Shown: positions 32,970 to 46,013 of the stretch, piece by piece | How positions within the stretch are numbered: the stretch's first letter is position 1 | Layout: each line of letters starts with the position of its first letter | Source of the DNA: Siphonodentalium dalli | Lineage: Eukaryota > Mollusca > Scaphopoda > Gadilida > Siphonodentaliidae | DNA: 64,000 bases | Assembly (NCBI GenBank): GCA_032622095.1 | Contig: CP136063.1 | Span: 74,379,980 to 74,443,979 of the forward strand | Direction of reading: 5' to 3' | Translations under genes and position numbers: made by a program | Notes under the pieces: generated by a model | Database searches by the model: none | What the model was told of the DNA's origin: nothing | What the model saw: only the letters and a program-made list of their open reading frames with translations

Positions 32970-34390
32970 CTAGAAAATCTAGGTCCATATCGCAACTGAA
33001 CATTGTAAATTCTCCGACAATAGACCGACGTATTGCGCTTGGAAACTTGAAAGATTTGATGTTGCCACGTCAACAGTCACTGAGCACGTGCGCGTCCCGT
33101 GATTATTGTCGGCGGCATTGTTTGATCTCTTGCAACGTTTAGCGGTCGCATGCAATTGCTGTACTCAGCAGTTCAGGGTACAAATTATTTTTACATACAG
33201 AATGCACACGGAATAATATGAAATGGTTGCATCAATTGTAATTTAAATCAACATATATACTTAATTTGCATTGTTATCTGGTTTTATTTTGGTTATAAAT
33301 CGTTCATAAATGAACAATATTGAATGTATATTTCTTTCTGGAAACCGATCAAGACGCGATGACGTCATGACGTGCATCAGGACGTCACAAGCTACATGAG
33401 TACATGGGCGCGCAAAACACCAGACATGATCGCGTCGATGTCCAGACAGCTGAGACCCGTATTGCACGGGCAGGCTAAACCATTCTAACTGCCAACAACT
33501 TCGTGTTCTATTATTATATATATATATATATATACTCCATAAAAAATAAAAGTGGGCAATAGTACTGCCCATTAGAAGCCTATTTTATTTAACTTGAAAC
33601 ACGGGAAATGTGTTTAGATCATGTCTAAAAGATGCGCGCGGAATAGTTTTTTTTCGCAGAGACAGTGAGGTGCGAACATATTTCTGGAAAGTTTCTTTGA
33701 AGTTCAAAACATTTTCGAAAGATCATGGTACATATAAATCATGTCCGGCCACACAGTCGAGCGCGTGGTTCAAATGAGAAACAATTGCACTGAAAAATGT
33801 GAATGTTGAAACATACGGATTATTAAATGCCCTATTAATTAACTGGGAAAACAACCTTTCTCATTTTCAACGCAATAGACATTTTGATGATATGTTCCCG
33901 AAGACTGTATAGATCAGTCGCTATAAGGGCATGCTCACATTGACACACTGTTCGCGTCGTCGCGTGTCTTTTATTTATTTGTGTCGGTATTTGTAACTTA
34001 CTTTGACGTTTTTTGCCGCTGAAGTGCTATGGCATACACGCTTGGCATCATTCTAGTCAAACTAGTAATTTAACCCAATTGGTATATAATATATATTAGC
34101 ATCATCGGCAATCAATCATCTTCACACCCTTCATGTAAACGATGTCTCTATATTGTTCTATAACTATGTCAAACAACTCCTACGTATCATTAGTGTAATA
34201 GATCAACTTGAAATAGTCTGTCCGTATACACAAATATTTCAGCGATGAATGAACTGAGATTTGATATCTAGATTTGTTTTTATCGATCTCTCAAACGAGG
34301 AGCCAACACCCGTGGTTCAAAGTGGTGTTGGTAAGACAAAACAAAACATGTCAAATGTGTGATGGGCGCAAGTATAGGCAGCTCCAGTGA
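32970..34390. other. Segment present only in the left duplication copy
   Basis: Absent from the right copy, so either inserted here or deleted there. It contains TGACGTCA at 33360 with two near matches (33368 and 33380), an AT dinucleotide run at about 33514-33532, and a ccaacaccc/gtggtgttgg inverted motif at about 34300. No open frame or terminal repeats identify it as a transposon. Confidence 0.6.
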
Positions 34391-34445
34391 GTGCCCAGAA
34401 AAGTGTAGATCTTGTGTACATCATGGTAGAGGGTAGTGGTGTCTG

Positions 34446-34485
34446 CATAAACATATATATGTAACACAAGCAGTGGCATTCAGTT
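34446..34485 (+). promoter_or_regulatory. Candidate TATA and initiator of the GPCR (pseudogene copy)
   Basis: tatatat at 34454-34460 is followed 26 bp later by tcagtt (34480), an invertebrate-type initiator, 136 bp before the ATG. The surrounding block is conserved in the functional copy. The promoter role is inferred. Confidence 0.35.
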
Positions 34486-34615
34486 GCGCTGATTTCGATT
34501 AGTCGTTACCGTGCCGTTTTTTTCTGGATTCAGAAACAATATATTTGTCTGGAAACTTGTTACTCAATAACTCAACATATTAACAACCTGACTCGCAGAC
34601 GAATCAAACAGAGAG

Positions 34616-36768
34616 ATGGATAACTTGACAAATATCAGCGATGTATCGGATAAATACGTTATTCCAGCAACCGCAAGTCTCATAGTTATTGTGCTGAATT
34701 CCATCGTCATCATTGTGAAGGCACTTGACAAGAATTTCGCCAAAGACTTCTACAATGGTTTAACCACCAGCTTAAGCATCTCAGATCTTCTTGTGTGAAT
34801 TAGTATGGGGACCATCCCCTTGATTCGTTTCCTGGCTAACTCACTAAATAGTCCCACCATGTGCCGAATGAGCACCGTGTTTCTCAGTACTTCAACGATT
34901 TCGTCAACGTATCACATTCTTTTCATCTGCATAATGCGGATCTTAGCTATAAAATATCCAGCCCGAGTTAGAGCGTCATTCCGGGGAGGAAACTCCTACA
35001 TACCTGCTGTGGTTATTTGGTTTTTCTCAGCAGTAGTGCAGGTCATTCCATCCATTGTCGTGACAACCACGGAGAAAAGTTACAGTGAGTCATGTTATGA
35101 TTCCATTGCAAGTCATTGCAAGCCATTGTGTATATTCTGATACTGGGAACATTTATCTACCTTATGTATGTGATGGACCACCATTCCAAAATGTTCACAA
35201 ATCTTATGAACCCAACGCGGAAGAGAAGCGCGAATGTTTGGAAAGATAAACGCACGACGAAGGAGCAGATAGCAATAGACAATCTTATCAATGAACTTGC
35301 ACCGAAGGAGATAGTTGCATGTATAGGGGAAATTGACGAACGTGAACGTAAACACATGGATGAAAACGAACGGACAATTACAAACGAGAATGCTGCTGCA
35401 TTGGACGTCGGTTTAGATGACGTGGATGCTATCATAGATATTGCATCCACACATGCGTCGAGAATATCCTTTGTGGACCGAAGCCGTGTTTGTGGTGTCG
35501 ATATGCTATACGAAGCCGACGATTATTCGGGGAATACCATTGACACTATAACAAGGACAATGTCGCAACCTGAGAGACCATACGCTGTCGGGGACGAGCT
35601 CAAACGTGATGGAGAAACGTGGTCAACAAACAACGTGTGCATGGCTAACGCCGAACTTATTACTGGGTTGACTGAGCCCTCACGTCAAAGTTCGTTTGTA
35701 AAACAAAGGCGTATCGCCTGGTCTCGCGATAATGACGACGATCAATGCGATTCAAGGCCCGTCCCTCGTGACACGCAAGAGATCAGAACGATAGATTACT
35801 GTTGTGTGGAATCCATAAGGTCTTTGGTTGTTGGGGATGTTATTGACATAGAGCAAGCGGCAACTAGGTTCTCGCAGTCGGCGTTAACCGCCTCGCCAAA
35901 TTGGAGCGAAGGTGGTGGACTCATTCTAGAACCAATGGACAAACACACGACGCGAGACCCATCGACTTATCTTGGCAACGACCAATGCTGTTGCATAAGT
36001 CAATTCGACGATACCGATATGGGAACCAACACGCACGAACATAGGGTGCAACTGAAAGAGGCATCATGCACATGGGAGGATTCCAAATCACATGATCACA
36101 AGGCGAAACAGAAAGAAGCAATGTCATGTACTGGGGATAATGCTCAACTCAGAAGTGGACACCTACACATAACTGGAACGAGGCAAAATGACAGCGATGT
36201 TATGAGTGTGGGAGTAGCCATCGATTCTATGTTGGACAGTGAACCAACGGCACAGTGTCCCTCCGAAAATGCCCAGAAACACAACCGCGACCTCAAAGTG
36301 TGGTCAACGACCAACGGTATTACAGACAGAGTGGAACCTTGCAATGGATTGCGAGAATGCTTAGCACAATGCTACTCTACAGAACTAGGATTTACCGATA
36401 GGGTCAACCATCGCAATGGATTGAGCGAAAAGTCAAGACAATGCTTTGCTAAAGAATATTTGCCATCGCCAGATGATATCGACCACTCGTCGTCGAAACA
36501 GACGGTCGTTTCTGAACGTGACACGAAACCGAGGTCATTGTTGAGCCCCTCATCCAGAAATTCTATGAAGACACTCACAGCTATAGTGTTAATTCTCACG
36601 TTGTGTCTGGTTCCCAGTTGCGTTATATCATTCCTGCAGCTAGCTTCCATTTTAGATATGGCAAACAATCAAATGGTTGTAGTTGCTGCAGTCATTAGCT
36701 TGAACTCTGCCGTTAATCCGTTCGCATACTCCTTCATGAAGAGATTTCGAAATTCTGCTAGGCGCTGA
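34616..36768 (+). pseudogene. Broken paralog of the long-loop class A GPCR
   Basis: Aligns throughout with the intact gene at 61337-63562. Lesions: codon 61 is TGA (34796-34798) where the intact copy has GGA in the LLVG motif at the end of TM2; a net 25-nt deletion around 35110-35125 removes the second extracellular loop/TM5 start and shifts the frame; 42 nt encoding NKDNQVGQVTGDKL are missing in frame near 35293. After the deletion a 550-codon frame (35116-36768) stays open through the large third intracellular loop, TM6, TM7 (NPFAY) and the stop. The first half differs at many residues from the intact copy, while the second half differs at only about 17. A truncated product lacking TM1-4 would not be a normal receptor. 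Confidence 0.9.
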
Positions 36769-37213
36769 CTAAATGATCATAGTCAGAGACAGTGATTACC
36801 ACAATAGGGACTTAACTTGTACCTCGATCATTTTATCATATTATTAGCCAACAAATTAAACATATTTTTGATGTGCAATTTCGCTCATGTTGTGTCAGTC
36901 ATGGAATTTCCAACTTGAGACAGTGATTACGACATTAGGGACTTAATTTGTTTAAGTCTCTCCACGGATGTACAACATGCTGCATTTCTACAATGTTTAC
37001 CAAACTTAGTACAGTTACATGTACTAGATCTTGCAAAAGTGGAGTTCATGTGTCTCGTTTACCTGACACATTAACTGTGAACTATGTTATAATTTCAAAA
37101 TATTGCAATATCTTTTTGGAACAATCTATCTTTTGATACGAGAATGATAGACTCAGTATATATAGCATCTGTTTAAAAATCTCTTAAATTTCAACTGTTC
37201 ACCCTATGTTATT

Positions 37214-37342
37214 TAGCTGTCATACATATGATATTCCTCGAGCTGTTGGTATTAGTCCCTAATATTCACCGTGGCGTAGCCGAGATGCTTATGTGGACTA
37301 ATACCCGACAGCGAGGGGGATATCAGTTTTAAACCACAGCTA
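37214..37342. repeat. Long hairpin (foldback element)
   Basis: The arms tagctgt, gatattcctcgagctgt and ggtattagtcc pair with ggactaatacc, acagcgagggggatatc and acagcta. The loop contains ggcgtagccgag. It lies just beyond the end of the region comparable with the right duplication copy. Confidence 0.8.
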
Positions 37343-37861
37343 TATCTGTCATTAAATCCAAATACCACTAGAAATTTGGAAAACGAGGGCTCGATCATGG
37401 TATTTCGCATATTGCGCTGCGTGCACATTCAGACACCAACTGTCTGCATCTCGCGATGAAGATATATCGTAAGACCATTAAACAGTTAGACAACGCTATA
37501 CATTTTCTTGGCCTAGCGATGATCGAGTCCCATGTGAGTTGATCAAACCATGCATGAACTGACACTCACGCAGTCGCCGTCTATCAGTGAGAATAGGCTC
37601 ATTATACTGAGATAACGTAACGATGATAAATGCGTGCACCGATGATTGAATATCACGTGGAAGGTCAGATCATGTCAAGTCATAACCCGAACATCAGCAC
37701 AATTGGGAGATATAAAGAAATTTGGGGACAATTCCATCTTGCTGAACTGAAACAAAAGCTTCATGTTGTGAGCAAAGTTATATAAAATGTTAAATAATTT
37801 TGTAAGATAATAATAATAATTAAATGGTTTTGGTACTTTATGGCAATACAAATAGTTGATA
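37343..37861. other. Intergenic, nothing recognised
   Basis: AT-rich sequence between the hairpin and the 3' end of the minus-strand LINE. No gene is seen. Confidence 0.5.
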
Positions 37862-40800
37862 AACTTTTTTTCTTTCTTTTTTAAAATATTTTTATTGTGA
37901 CAATAGATATGGTCATACAAACTATTACGTTGACATTATACATGGTAGATTTGTATCAATTAAAGTCCAGGAATATTGTATAGTGTAATATTATTTAACT
38001 TGTCATTTCCCCCATAATGTTGGGCCCGGGATGGGGAGGAGGGGACAATACCCGACCAATGTTTTATTCACTATTCTATATATATATAATGAAGTATAAT
38101 ATAAGTTATTGTTCAAGTTGGTATTGTGTATTGCTGTTATTTGGAATTCTAAAATTGGATCTCTAATATTAATTATGTTACAGCTTTATAATATAAGTGT
38201 TTACATGCAGTGTATATATATGCTTGCTAAAAACCAATGGCAGGGTGGGTTGACTCGATACGCGGGTTTTAGGGTTGGCATGAGCAATCACACATTGAAT
38301 TAAAATAATTATTCTAAATAAGACCATCTTTGTTTAAATTTAGTATATTGACCTTTATTATAATAATAAACCCACTCAGATTGGAAATATAAACTCAGTT
38401 CTTTTTTTAGTCCGGCGAGGTTTGGCATAGAGTTATTCATCTGTGATCTATAGATGTGATATCTAACAAAGATAGGAAGGAATATTATCCAAGGACTAAT
38501 ATATTTTCCAGGGCAGCTGCTAAATATTGCAGTTTCAGGTATGAGTTGTAATCTAATCCTCGTGTTATGATATACCCAATTTTCGACAGTATTCCAAAAA
38601 ACATTGTATGTTTAGACATTCCCAGAAAATGTGAATGACCGATTCAATATTAGATTTATAGAAGGTACATGAGTCGTCGTCGGATATTTTAATTTTTTTC
38701 AAAAGTTGTTTTGTACCGATGATATGTGTATTAATTCGGTATTGGAACCACTTAAGTTTGGTATCGGTGACGTGAACAAATGGGCATCTATATACTTCAG
38801 TCCAGAATTCGTTATTATATGTTCGGTTCAACTTTCGTTCCCATTTACTTATTTGTTTGTGGGGTGATTCAATTGGTAACATTGTTTTAAAGTGGATTTA
38901 TCACTGTTCGGAGCAAGTAAATTTATCAATTGAAATGGTATATGGGGGCGCAAAACCCCGTCGCTTTTACTTAGAGATTTATCTATTTTTTTGGATTGAT
39001 TTTACAATTCCGTTAAAAGTTAGAAAGTCAATTTTTGTTTTGTGCAGAACGTTGTGACAGGTACTTTCCTAAATTGTCTGTATATAAGCTTATCAGTCAT
39101 GACTCCAGGCATTTACCACATCTTTCCAGAAATTGTTATCAAGTGTTTTAGATTGGTTTCTTTAAGTTGTAGATGACAATAGATACCAACGATTACTAAA
39201 TATACTACAAGAATGTTCTAAAACTGTAACCCAGGAAGCCCATTGTGTGATTGCTCGCTTAACCCATGATATCTTCGTGGAATTTATGAAAGTTTTAATA
39301 TCAATCATTTTACACCCACCAGCAGCATGGTTCTGGGTGAGCCGTTTTCTATTTATTCTATCTGGACCTTGGTTCCAAATGAAACCAAAGAGCAGTTTAT
39401 TTAAATTTTTTATATATTGATCTGTGGGATTCGGTAATGCGAGGAACATGTGTACTAATTTTGAAATCGCTAGCGATTTGACAACAGTTATTCTACCGAG
39501 AACAGTTAGGTTACGTTTACTCCACGTTGCTAATATGTTCGTTAATTGCATAAGCCCGTTTGTATAATTTATATGTCAATCATACGTTAAGTGTCATGAT
39601 GAAATTCTATACCAAGTATTTTAAAGGTTTCTGGATTCAAGTTTAATTTCCATTGGTCACATATTTGTTCCGTGTTGTCTGCCTTTGTACCGATCCACAC
39701 TGCATGTGTTTTATAATAATTAATTTTTAGACCCGATACATATTTATAGTAATCAAGTACCTTCATGGCTGCTTCTAGAGACTCAGGTGATCCATCGAGG
39801 AAAAGAGGTGTATCATCGGCATATTGCGACATTCTTATTTTCTTATTACCAACATTGATGCCATTTATGTTTTTTGAGAATCGTACCATAATACCAAGAA
39901 TTTCTGCACATAATAAAACAATTATATGGGGATATTGGATCGCCTTGTCTACATCCTCTATCTAAGTTGAAGAAATCAGATATTTGTCCATTTAAATTTA
40001 TGCATGATAAAGTATCACAATATAAAGTCTTTATATAATCGATAAATGGTTGAATAAAATTAAAGTATGTTAGTACACTAAATACAAATTTCCAGGATAT
40101 CGAATCAAATGCTTTTTCAAAATCTATCAATAGCAAGAGTCTCGGTATTTTATTTTGCTTTGTATGTAGCATCATGTCCATCACTAGTCGAATATTCTCC
40201 CCAATATAACGTCCGGATATAAATCCGGTTTGATATGAATGTATTCGAAATAGTAAAACTTGTTTTAATCTGTCAGATAATACTCCTGTGAGAATTTTAT
40301 ATGTCACATTTATTAAGGATATTGGTCTCCAGTTTTTAAGAAATTGTCGTGGTTTGTTGTCTTTTGGGAGGAGTGTTACTACTCCCTGCCTCTGTGTAAC
40401 AGATATTTTTCCTACTTTCATGCCGTAATTAAGGGATCTGACCAGATAGGTTCCAACATCTCGCCAGAAGAATTAAAAAAACTCTACAGAATATCCGGTT
40501 TTTCCAGGGCATTAATTATTTTTAATTTTTTTCAAGTAATTTAGCGCTTCACTGTAAGTAATTTCTCCTTCTTAACTTCGACCAGTCTCTGGCGTTAATT
40601 AATTTATTTCAACTTTGTCATTTATATCACACACGTCAGTGATTAAATTATCATGTCTCCGTTATCTGCCTGTAATTTTTTTTATTGTTTTAGACGTAAA
40701 ATTTCGTTTTTCTAAATTTAAGAAATATTTACTTGGCTTTCCCCCCGTCACCAATCCATCTAGCACGTGATCTAACAAATATTTCATTTAGTTTTTCTTC

Positions 40801-41880
40801 TCGTAATGCTTCTAATTCGCGTTTGAGCTTCTCCATTTCTAGTCTTTCTTTTTCCGTTGTACTATTCTCTAGATTTGTTATTTGTTCAATTAATTGAGTC
40901 TCTTTACATTATCTTAGTTTAGATAAATGAGAACAAAATGGTATGGAAGCGCCCCTTATTTCCATCAAGAGAGTTTCGAAAAATAATTAAATTCAGCATT
41001 GTTCATATTTAAATTACCATTACACGTCCATCCACTTTTCATGTATTGTTTAACAACTCTATTTATGGTATCCTTTACTAGTTCTATATAATCTTTGTTT
41101 TTTAGTAATGAGTTATTGATTTCCCAAAAGCCCCTGCCCTTTTCAATATTATTAAGTTTCAATTGTAACGATATCACAGAATGATCTGTTTTATAACCGG
41201 GGTGTGTATCGCAGTTTTTTTCTACTGCTGGTATCAGGTCTCTAGAGATTAGGAAACAATCCAAACGTGCGTGTTTGGATGGGTTGGTGCGACGCCATGT
41301 GTATCTGCGTTCCTTTGGGTTATTGTATCTCCAAATATCGACTAAATCTAGCTTATTTATCATGTAAAGTACTTCTCCTCACGTGCATCAGGGTTATTTA
41401 TAGCTTTATAATTTAAAAGGTCAAGGTCTGGGTCCATGACTAAATTGTAATCCCCACATATGACTATGCTGTCATCTATTATTTGCTTAAGAATTTCTCG
41501 AATTGATTTATAAAAGGAAGGATCATCAGTATTTGGACCATAAATATTAACGAGCGTCATTAATTGGTTTTCAACTTCTGCACGAATTATAAGGAGGTTA
41601 CCTTCCTGGTCGGTTTTCGTATCTAATAGTTTGAAACTAAATTTATTGTTTATTATAATTGAAACCCCTCTCGACGAGCCTGTATGTGAACTAAAGGCGA
41701 CCTCATATCCCCATTCTGTCCTAATTCTTTGCTCATTTGCTTTTTAAAAATGGACATCCTGTAAACAATATATCCCATATTTTTTCTCTCTTATATAGTT
41801 AAAAGCATCTCTGCGTTTCTTTGGGTCACTGAGGCCTCTACAGTTCATCGACATAATACTAACCATATGCGAGTGTTAGT
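37862..41880 (-). pseudogene. L1/Tx1-like non-LTR retrotransposon, ORF2 relic
   Basis: Read on the minus strand, the pieces follow ORF2 order. N-terminal APE endonuclease: MNCRGLSDPKKRRDAF at about 41850, NIYGPN and ICGDYN at 41550-41440, TDHSVISL near 41185. Reverse transcriptase: NWRPISLINVTYKIL, LLIDFEKAFDSISW, GCRQGDPISPY (40330-39930), QYADDTPLF (about 39825), then LGRITVVKSLAISKLVHMF (about 39490). C-terminal part: KWFQYRINTHIIGTKQLL and a cysteine/histidine motif ending HIFWEC (about 38740-38600). Stops and frameshifts separate the pieces. Its 3' end is marked by AATAAA (37891-37896 on the plus strand as tttatt) and an A-rich tail at about 37862-37885. ORF1 is not seen, so the copy is 5'-truncated or starts near ORF2. 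The C-terminus and motifs favour the L1/Tx1 group. Confidence 0.88.
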
Positions 41881-42210
41881 GAATATACTAATATGAATCT
41901 AAATATACAGCATATACATATACAGCGATCAGTAATTTTCATCAATTTAAATAAACTATCAGTCGTGCATTGAAGAGGGAGGGTTGGGGAATGGGTATTA
42001 AATATAAATGACCTTCCAATCATAATCATGTTGGGCATGTTAAATGAAGTTTTCAACCGTCGCCCCGAAAAAGGTTTTATCAACTTGAAAACGAAAATCC
42101 ATAATTTATGCATAAATTTGCATATTTGAAACTTATGTGATATTTATCAAATTAATATACTTCACATGTACACACGACTTTGTGCGGGTCCATGCAGGCT
42201 GTCACATCAC

Positions 42211-42397
42211 ATAATTATATATATGCAATCAACATCGTCTTCGATGCATCTGTCGGCGTATAGAAGTGTCGGATGCCGAATTACATACTGTATAATTTCG
42301 CGAAGAAGCGAAATTATACCAAGTATGTAGTTCGGCATCCGACACTTCTATACGCAGACAGATGCATCGAAAACGACGTTGACTGCATAAAATTACG
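42211..42397. repeat. Long near-perfect hairpin
   Basis: The arms of about 90 bp include gatgcatctgtc, tatagaagtgtcggatgccg and ataatttcgc, matched by their complements. The apical loop is only about 6 nt (gaagaa). It is a foldback element or a source of double-stranded RNA if transcribed. Confidence 0.88.
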
Positions 42398-43590
42398 ACA
42401 ATCCGCATATTAGTTGGTGATTAAACAAGTTTTTTTTAAAGAAACTGTATTAAAAACACGAAAATAGTAAAACTACCCAAGTGATATTTGTGTCTGGACT
42501 TCAACTGCTCTTTTAACCGAAATGGGAAATTGGGTCGAGAATAAATTGGGCGACCGACCGGAAGTTCGAGATGAACACACACAATTCGATCTCTGTTTCC
42601 AACTTTCCAACTACACAAAAGCAAGACACCACACCCGTAAACTATTAAACTGTACTTGCTGGTGTAAATTTCACTTATTTAAAACGATTCTAGAACATCT
42701 ATTGTCATAAAGACAATCCGATTCGATAACAATTCCGAAACGGTGTTCCCAAACTTCCCCACCAAATTTGCGGTCTCGGTGACAAACTCGAAAAGTAAAC
42801 AATCGCTACAAAGGTGCATTCTATGCTCTCGTGACCACTGCCGTGTCATATTACTATTGGCACGAAGCTGGATATATGCTAATACTAATGGTGGACTAGT
42901 TATGTAAAACATTCCTTCATCCCCAACTAAATTAATGTAATATTTTGCTGTTTAATCTGCGATAATTTCGCTGAGAGTTGGCGTCTTGGGGTTACCACTA
43001 GAAACGGAAGTTATTTCTTGCGATTTGATTGGTGGACTAAATACAATTCCGGGTAAATTCGCCCCATGGATATTCGACTTTGTTTGCGAACTTTTTAAAG
43101 TATAACTACACCCAGTGATGCGGGAAACGACACTTCCCTCGACTGATAGAGATTGTCGCTACCAAGTGTATCTAAGGGCCTTGACAAATCAAATGCACGC
43201 ATTTAAGTGAAAGCGAAAGTAGTTGTAAATATATTAAGATATTAGCATAGAGTTATCCCGCCTGGAACACGGTCAGGCGGGCTTCGGAATGCTTTCTGGG
43301 CGATCGATGATGGATGAAAGTTTATTTACATCCTACATCGTCACGACACTACCGGAAGTCCTCTAGTTGATATAATTCACATATCTGTCTTGCAATATAC
43401 CAAAAAAAGAAAAGTCATACATGGACAATATCATGGCGACAGAGTGTGTGTGTGGTTTGTGTCACATACCCCAATGACCGATAGTCGTGTGCCTCACCCC
43501 ACAGATCGTCACTTATTTGAACTGTTGGAAATCTCATGTTTGAAGCAACATATAGTTCGATACGTCAGTCACAAATAGGTTAAAATTGTT
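42398..43590. other. Intergenic, nothing recognised
   Basis: AT-rich. Small frames at 42436-42912 and 43390-43578 show no domain. A CCAAT-type motif (gatttgattggtgg) lies near 43023. Confidence 0.45.
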
Positions 43591-43595
43591 TGCCA

Positions 43596-43925
43596 TACTA
43601 CCGGAACAGCACCTATGACCTTTCATATGTATTCATGCGCACAACACATTTGAATCGGTAAAAGTGTGTTTTGTTGGTCACGTGACACCAAAATGTGGTG
43701 TTATTTTAGCAGAAAAACAGTTTTCTGTCGTATATATATACTACCGGAACACATCCTATTTTATGGTTAAAAGTATGGGAAAAAGGATGCGTTCTGGAAA
43801 TATACATTTCCGTGGAAAACATTGTTTTGTTGTAAACTAACAACACATGTCGATATCACGTGACCTAGAAAGCACACTTTTACCGATTCGAAACGTGATG
43901 TGTACATGAATACAAGTGATATTAC
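43596..43925. mobile_element. Foldback/TIR element related to the taccggaacagcacctat repeat
   Basis: Left tccatgtat-like sequence with gaatcggtaaaagtgtg and tcacgtgac (about 43622-43690) is inverted at about 43855-43920. The centre contains actaccggaacacatcctat and ggttaaaagtatggg, shared with the inverted arms at 46.9, 47.05, 57.6 and 57.8 kb. No coding capacity. Confidence 0.6.
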
Positions 43926-44305
43926 CTTCAACAAATAAATCAATTAACATAAGCCTAACAAATAGTATTGGGCTATATGGATGTCAATAAATCGTTCTAA
44001 ATCTATATTAAATATGTAGTAGTGTGTAGCATGATGAAAATATTAATACAATGCGAGATATGTTTTTGTCACGTGACGTGGGTCATCTCTGACTAAACGT
44101 GTTTTCATTAAGTATCTGCAGTGAATATAAAGGCATATAACATATACCAAGTTACTACTTTTATATAGACACTGTTATCTTCCACATGGACTGTGCTATG
44201 GAATTTCATAAATGAACGTACCTTAATAGTCGAATTAATTAAAATCCCATCACACAGTTATTCCAAAACAAAGTCACGACATCTCAAACAATGCATGTCA
44301 AACCG

Positions 44306-44540
44306 GTCCCACTATATACCAAGCAATACCGACCAATACCAAGCAATACCAAGCAGTAGACAAATAATGAAAATGGAAGGTCGTAGAAGGTCATAGAAGG
44401 TGGCATGGACATGTTATTGGTTGTTTTGTTTAATATTATATATATTTTCGACTTATTAAACGTCAAAAACGGTAGCCACCAGAAATTAGTGCTTGGTAAA
44501 TTAGTGCTTTGTAAATTAGTGCTTGGTATATAGCGTACCG
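44306..44540 (+). mobile_element. MITE with taccaagca subterminal repeats, copy 1
   Basis: The tips ctatataccaagca and tgcttggtatatagc are inverse copies. Inside the left end, accaagcaatacc-type 10-11-mers are repeated about four times, and inside the right end aaattagtgctt is repeated three times. An inverted copy lies at 46138-46361, sharing the gaaggtcgtagaaggtcatagaagg interior. Confidence 0.75.
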
Positions 44541-45785
44541 TATATACAGCGCCAGTGATAAAATCCAATTAATCACAATGTCGCTCTACTCCATTGTGTG
44601 ATGTTTGATGGCGTCGCCGTGTTAAGAAAGTAAGCAGTTTTTAACAAGAAAACCATAGTCAGAAATGGTAACACCACCAAGATCATATTATTAGCCATAA
44701 ATATAGATTATAATATAAAATATATTGGTTACATGAATGCACCGCCTCAGAATTCCGTTAAAACAACTAATCCTTCAAATTATTACAAAAAACTACGGCT
44801 TATTACTGCAGGTTTCTTTTCACCACACCAGAAAACCTCTAAATGCGGATCAAAAATCGGAGGTATTGTGTTCCCGCCAAGAGTGCATGCCACAGCCATT
44901 GTTCATACCTAAACGTCGAAAGCAATTAACGCGGTCATAATAGTTAAATACTGCAACTTTAAGACATCCAGCGAATACACCCCCCACGAAACCCCGAAAT
45001 GTGTTGTCATGTGAGATATCCCATCGCTTTAGCTCAATTTGCCTTCCTACAATATTCATAAACAAGATAATATATTATATACCCACGATTTTAAAATAAC
45101 AATAACAACCAGCACCTAATTAACGGACCGGCGGCCGACTCGGCCGTCTCGAACAACAACTATCAGTGAGCTGCAGAACGAAAAAATATATATAAAAGTT
45201 GAAATATAAGACTCACAAATAAATCTTTAAAATTTTTTTATTGGTAATTGACATAGCTTGTCGCAAACCAAAAATCAACATTTTTGACATAATAATGTAA
45301 AGGACAATAAACGAAATTGAAATTCCCGAAATTCCCGAAACTTTGTTGCCAAAATTGAAAACAAAGGTATTTGAACCAAGACAAAATTTTTAACTAAACA
45401 TTGGACAAATAACAACTGTGAGAGTCTCAATAACATAATACAATTAGAGAACGAATGGAAATACTAAAGTTACAAGACTTGACTGACAGACTACAAGACA
45501 TAGTGATGGACCAGCACAGACATGTTAGAAGTGCTTTCTACGGTGATGGCAGCTTCATGCTTGCACCCACGGCACTGCAAAGTAACTTTGTGTTCGCCAT
45601 GAGACATGGGCACATTTAACAACTGACCGAACACTTGTACTGTGCATATACTGTCAATTATGTTCAAAACAGGAGAAACACAAGGAACCTCACGGAAATG
45701 TTAAATACTTCGATGATGTGTCTTTATTTGATAGCCAACTGAATGGCAAAACAAAAGCATATCTTTAAATCCGCCTGACTTATAG
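44541..45785. other. Intergenic, no gene called
   Basis: One minus-strand open stretch (about 45700 down to 45482) reads protein-like, including VPMSHGEHKVTLQCRGCKHE, but is short and has no recognised family. A small G+C-rich patch, cggccgactcggccg, lies near 45131. Confidence 0.35.
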
Positions 45786-45787
45786 TG

Positions 45788-46013
45788 TTAGGCCAATGCA
45801 TTCTCTTATATATGCGAGGCGACCTATGGTCGACTCGCATATATAAGAGAATGCATTGGCACATGGCATAACTGTAACCATCACAATGTGGTCAAGGAGC
45901 CGGTTCCAATGATATCCATATTTGTATGGTTCTATTGAGACAGACCGAAGATATTTTAGGCTGTTGAAGCTTTATTTGGCCGGTTTTGGCCGGTTTGTTG
46001 GGTAAAGGGTTAA
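45788..46013. mobile_element. piggyBac-like hairpin MITE, truncated copy 3
   Basis: One hairpin (from 45792) plus the long terminal part shared with the 21.3 and 22.7 kb copies, ending tgttgggtaaaggg and TTAA (46010-46013). The other terminus and the second hairpin are missing, so this copy is incomplete. Confidence 0.8.

Larger units (their letters stand above)
32537..37193 (+). repeat. Segmental duplication, left copy (with GPCR pseudogene)
   Basis: Direct copy of 60676 to the window end. Shared sequence starts at tatagcgaaaa and runs through the receptor and about 420 bp of 3' flank; the true right end is unknown because the other copy runs off the window. About 1.4 kb (about 32970-34390) is present only here, between gatgtcaagatataac and gcccagaaaag. 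Confidence 0.9.

Noticed and set aside
35157-36668. Minus-strand frames inside the GPCR loop
   Set aside because: These are shadows of the receptor coding strand; the same frames recur in the intact copy only because the DNA is duplicated.
45482-45702. Minus-strand protein-like stretch with a CRGCKHE motif
   Set aside because: About 70 codons, stop-bounded, no start or splice context and no family recognised; too weak to call.
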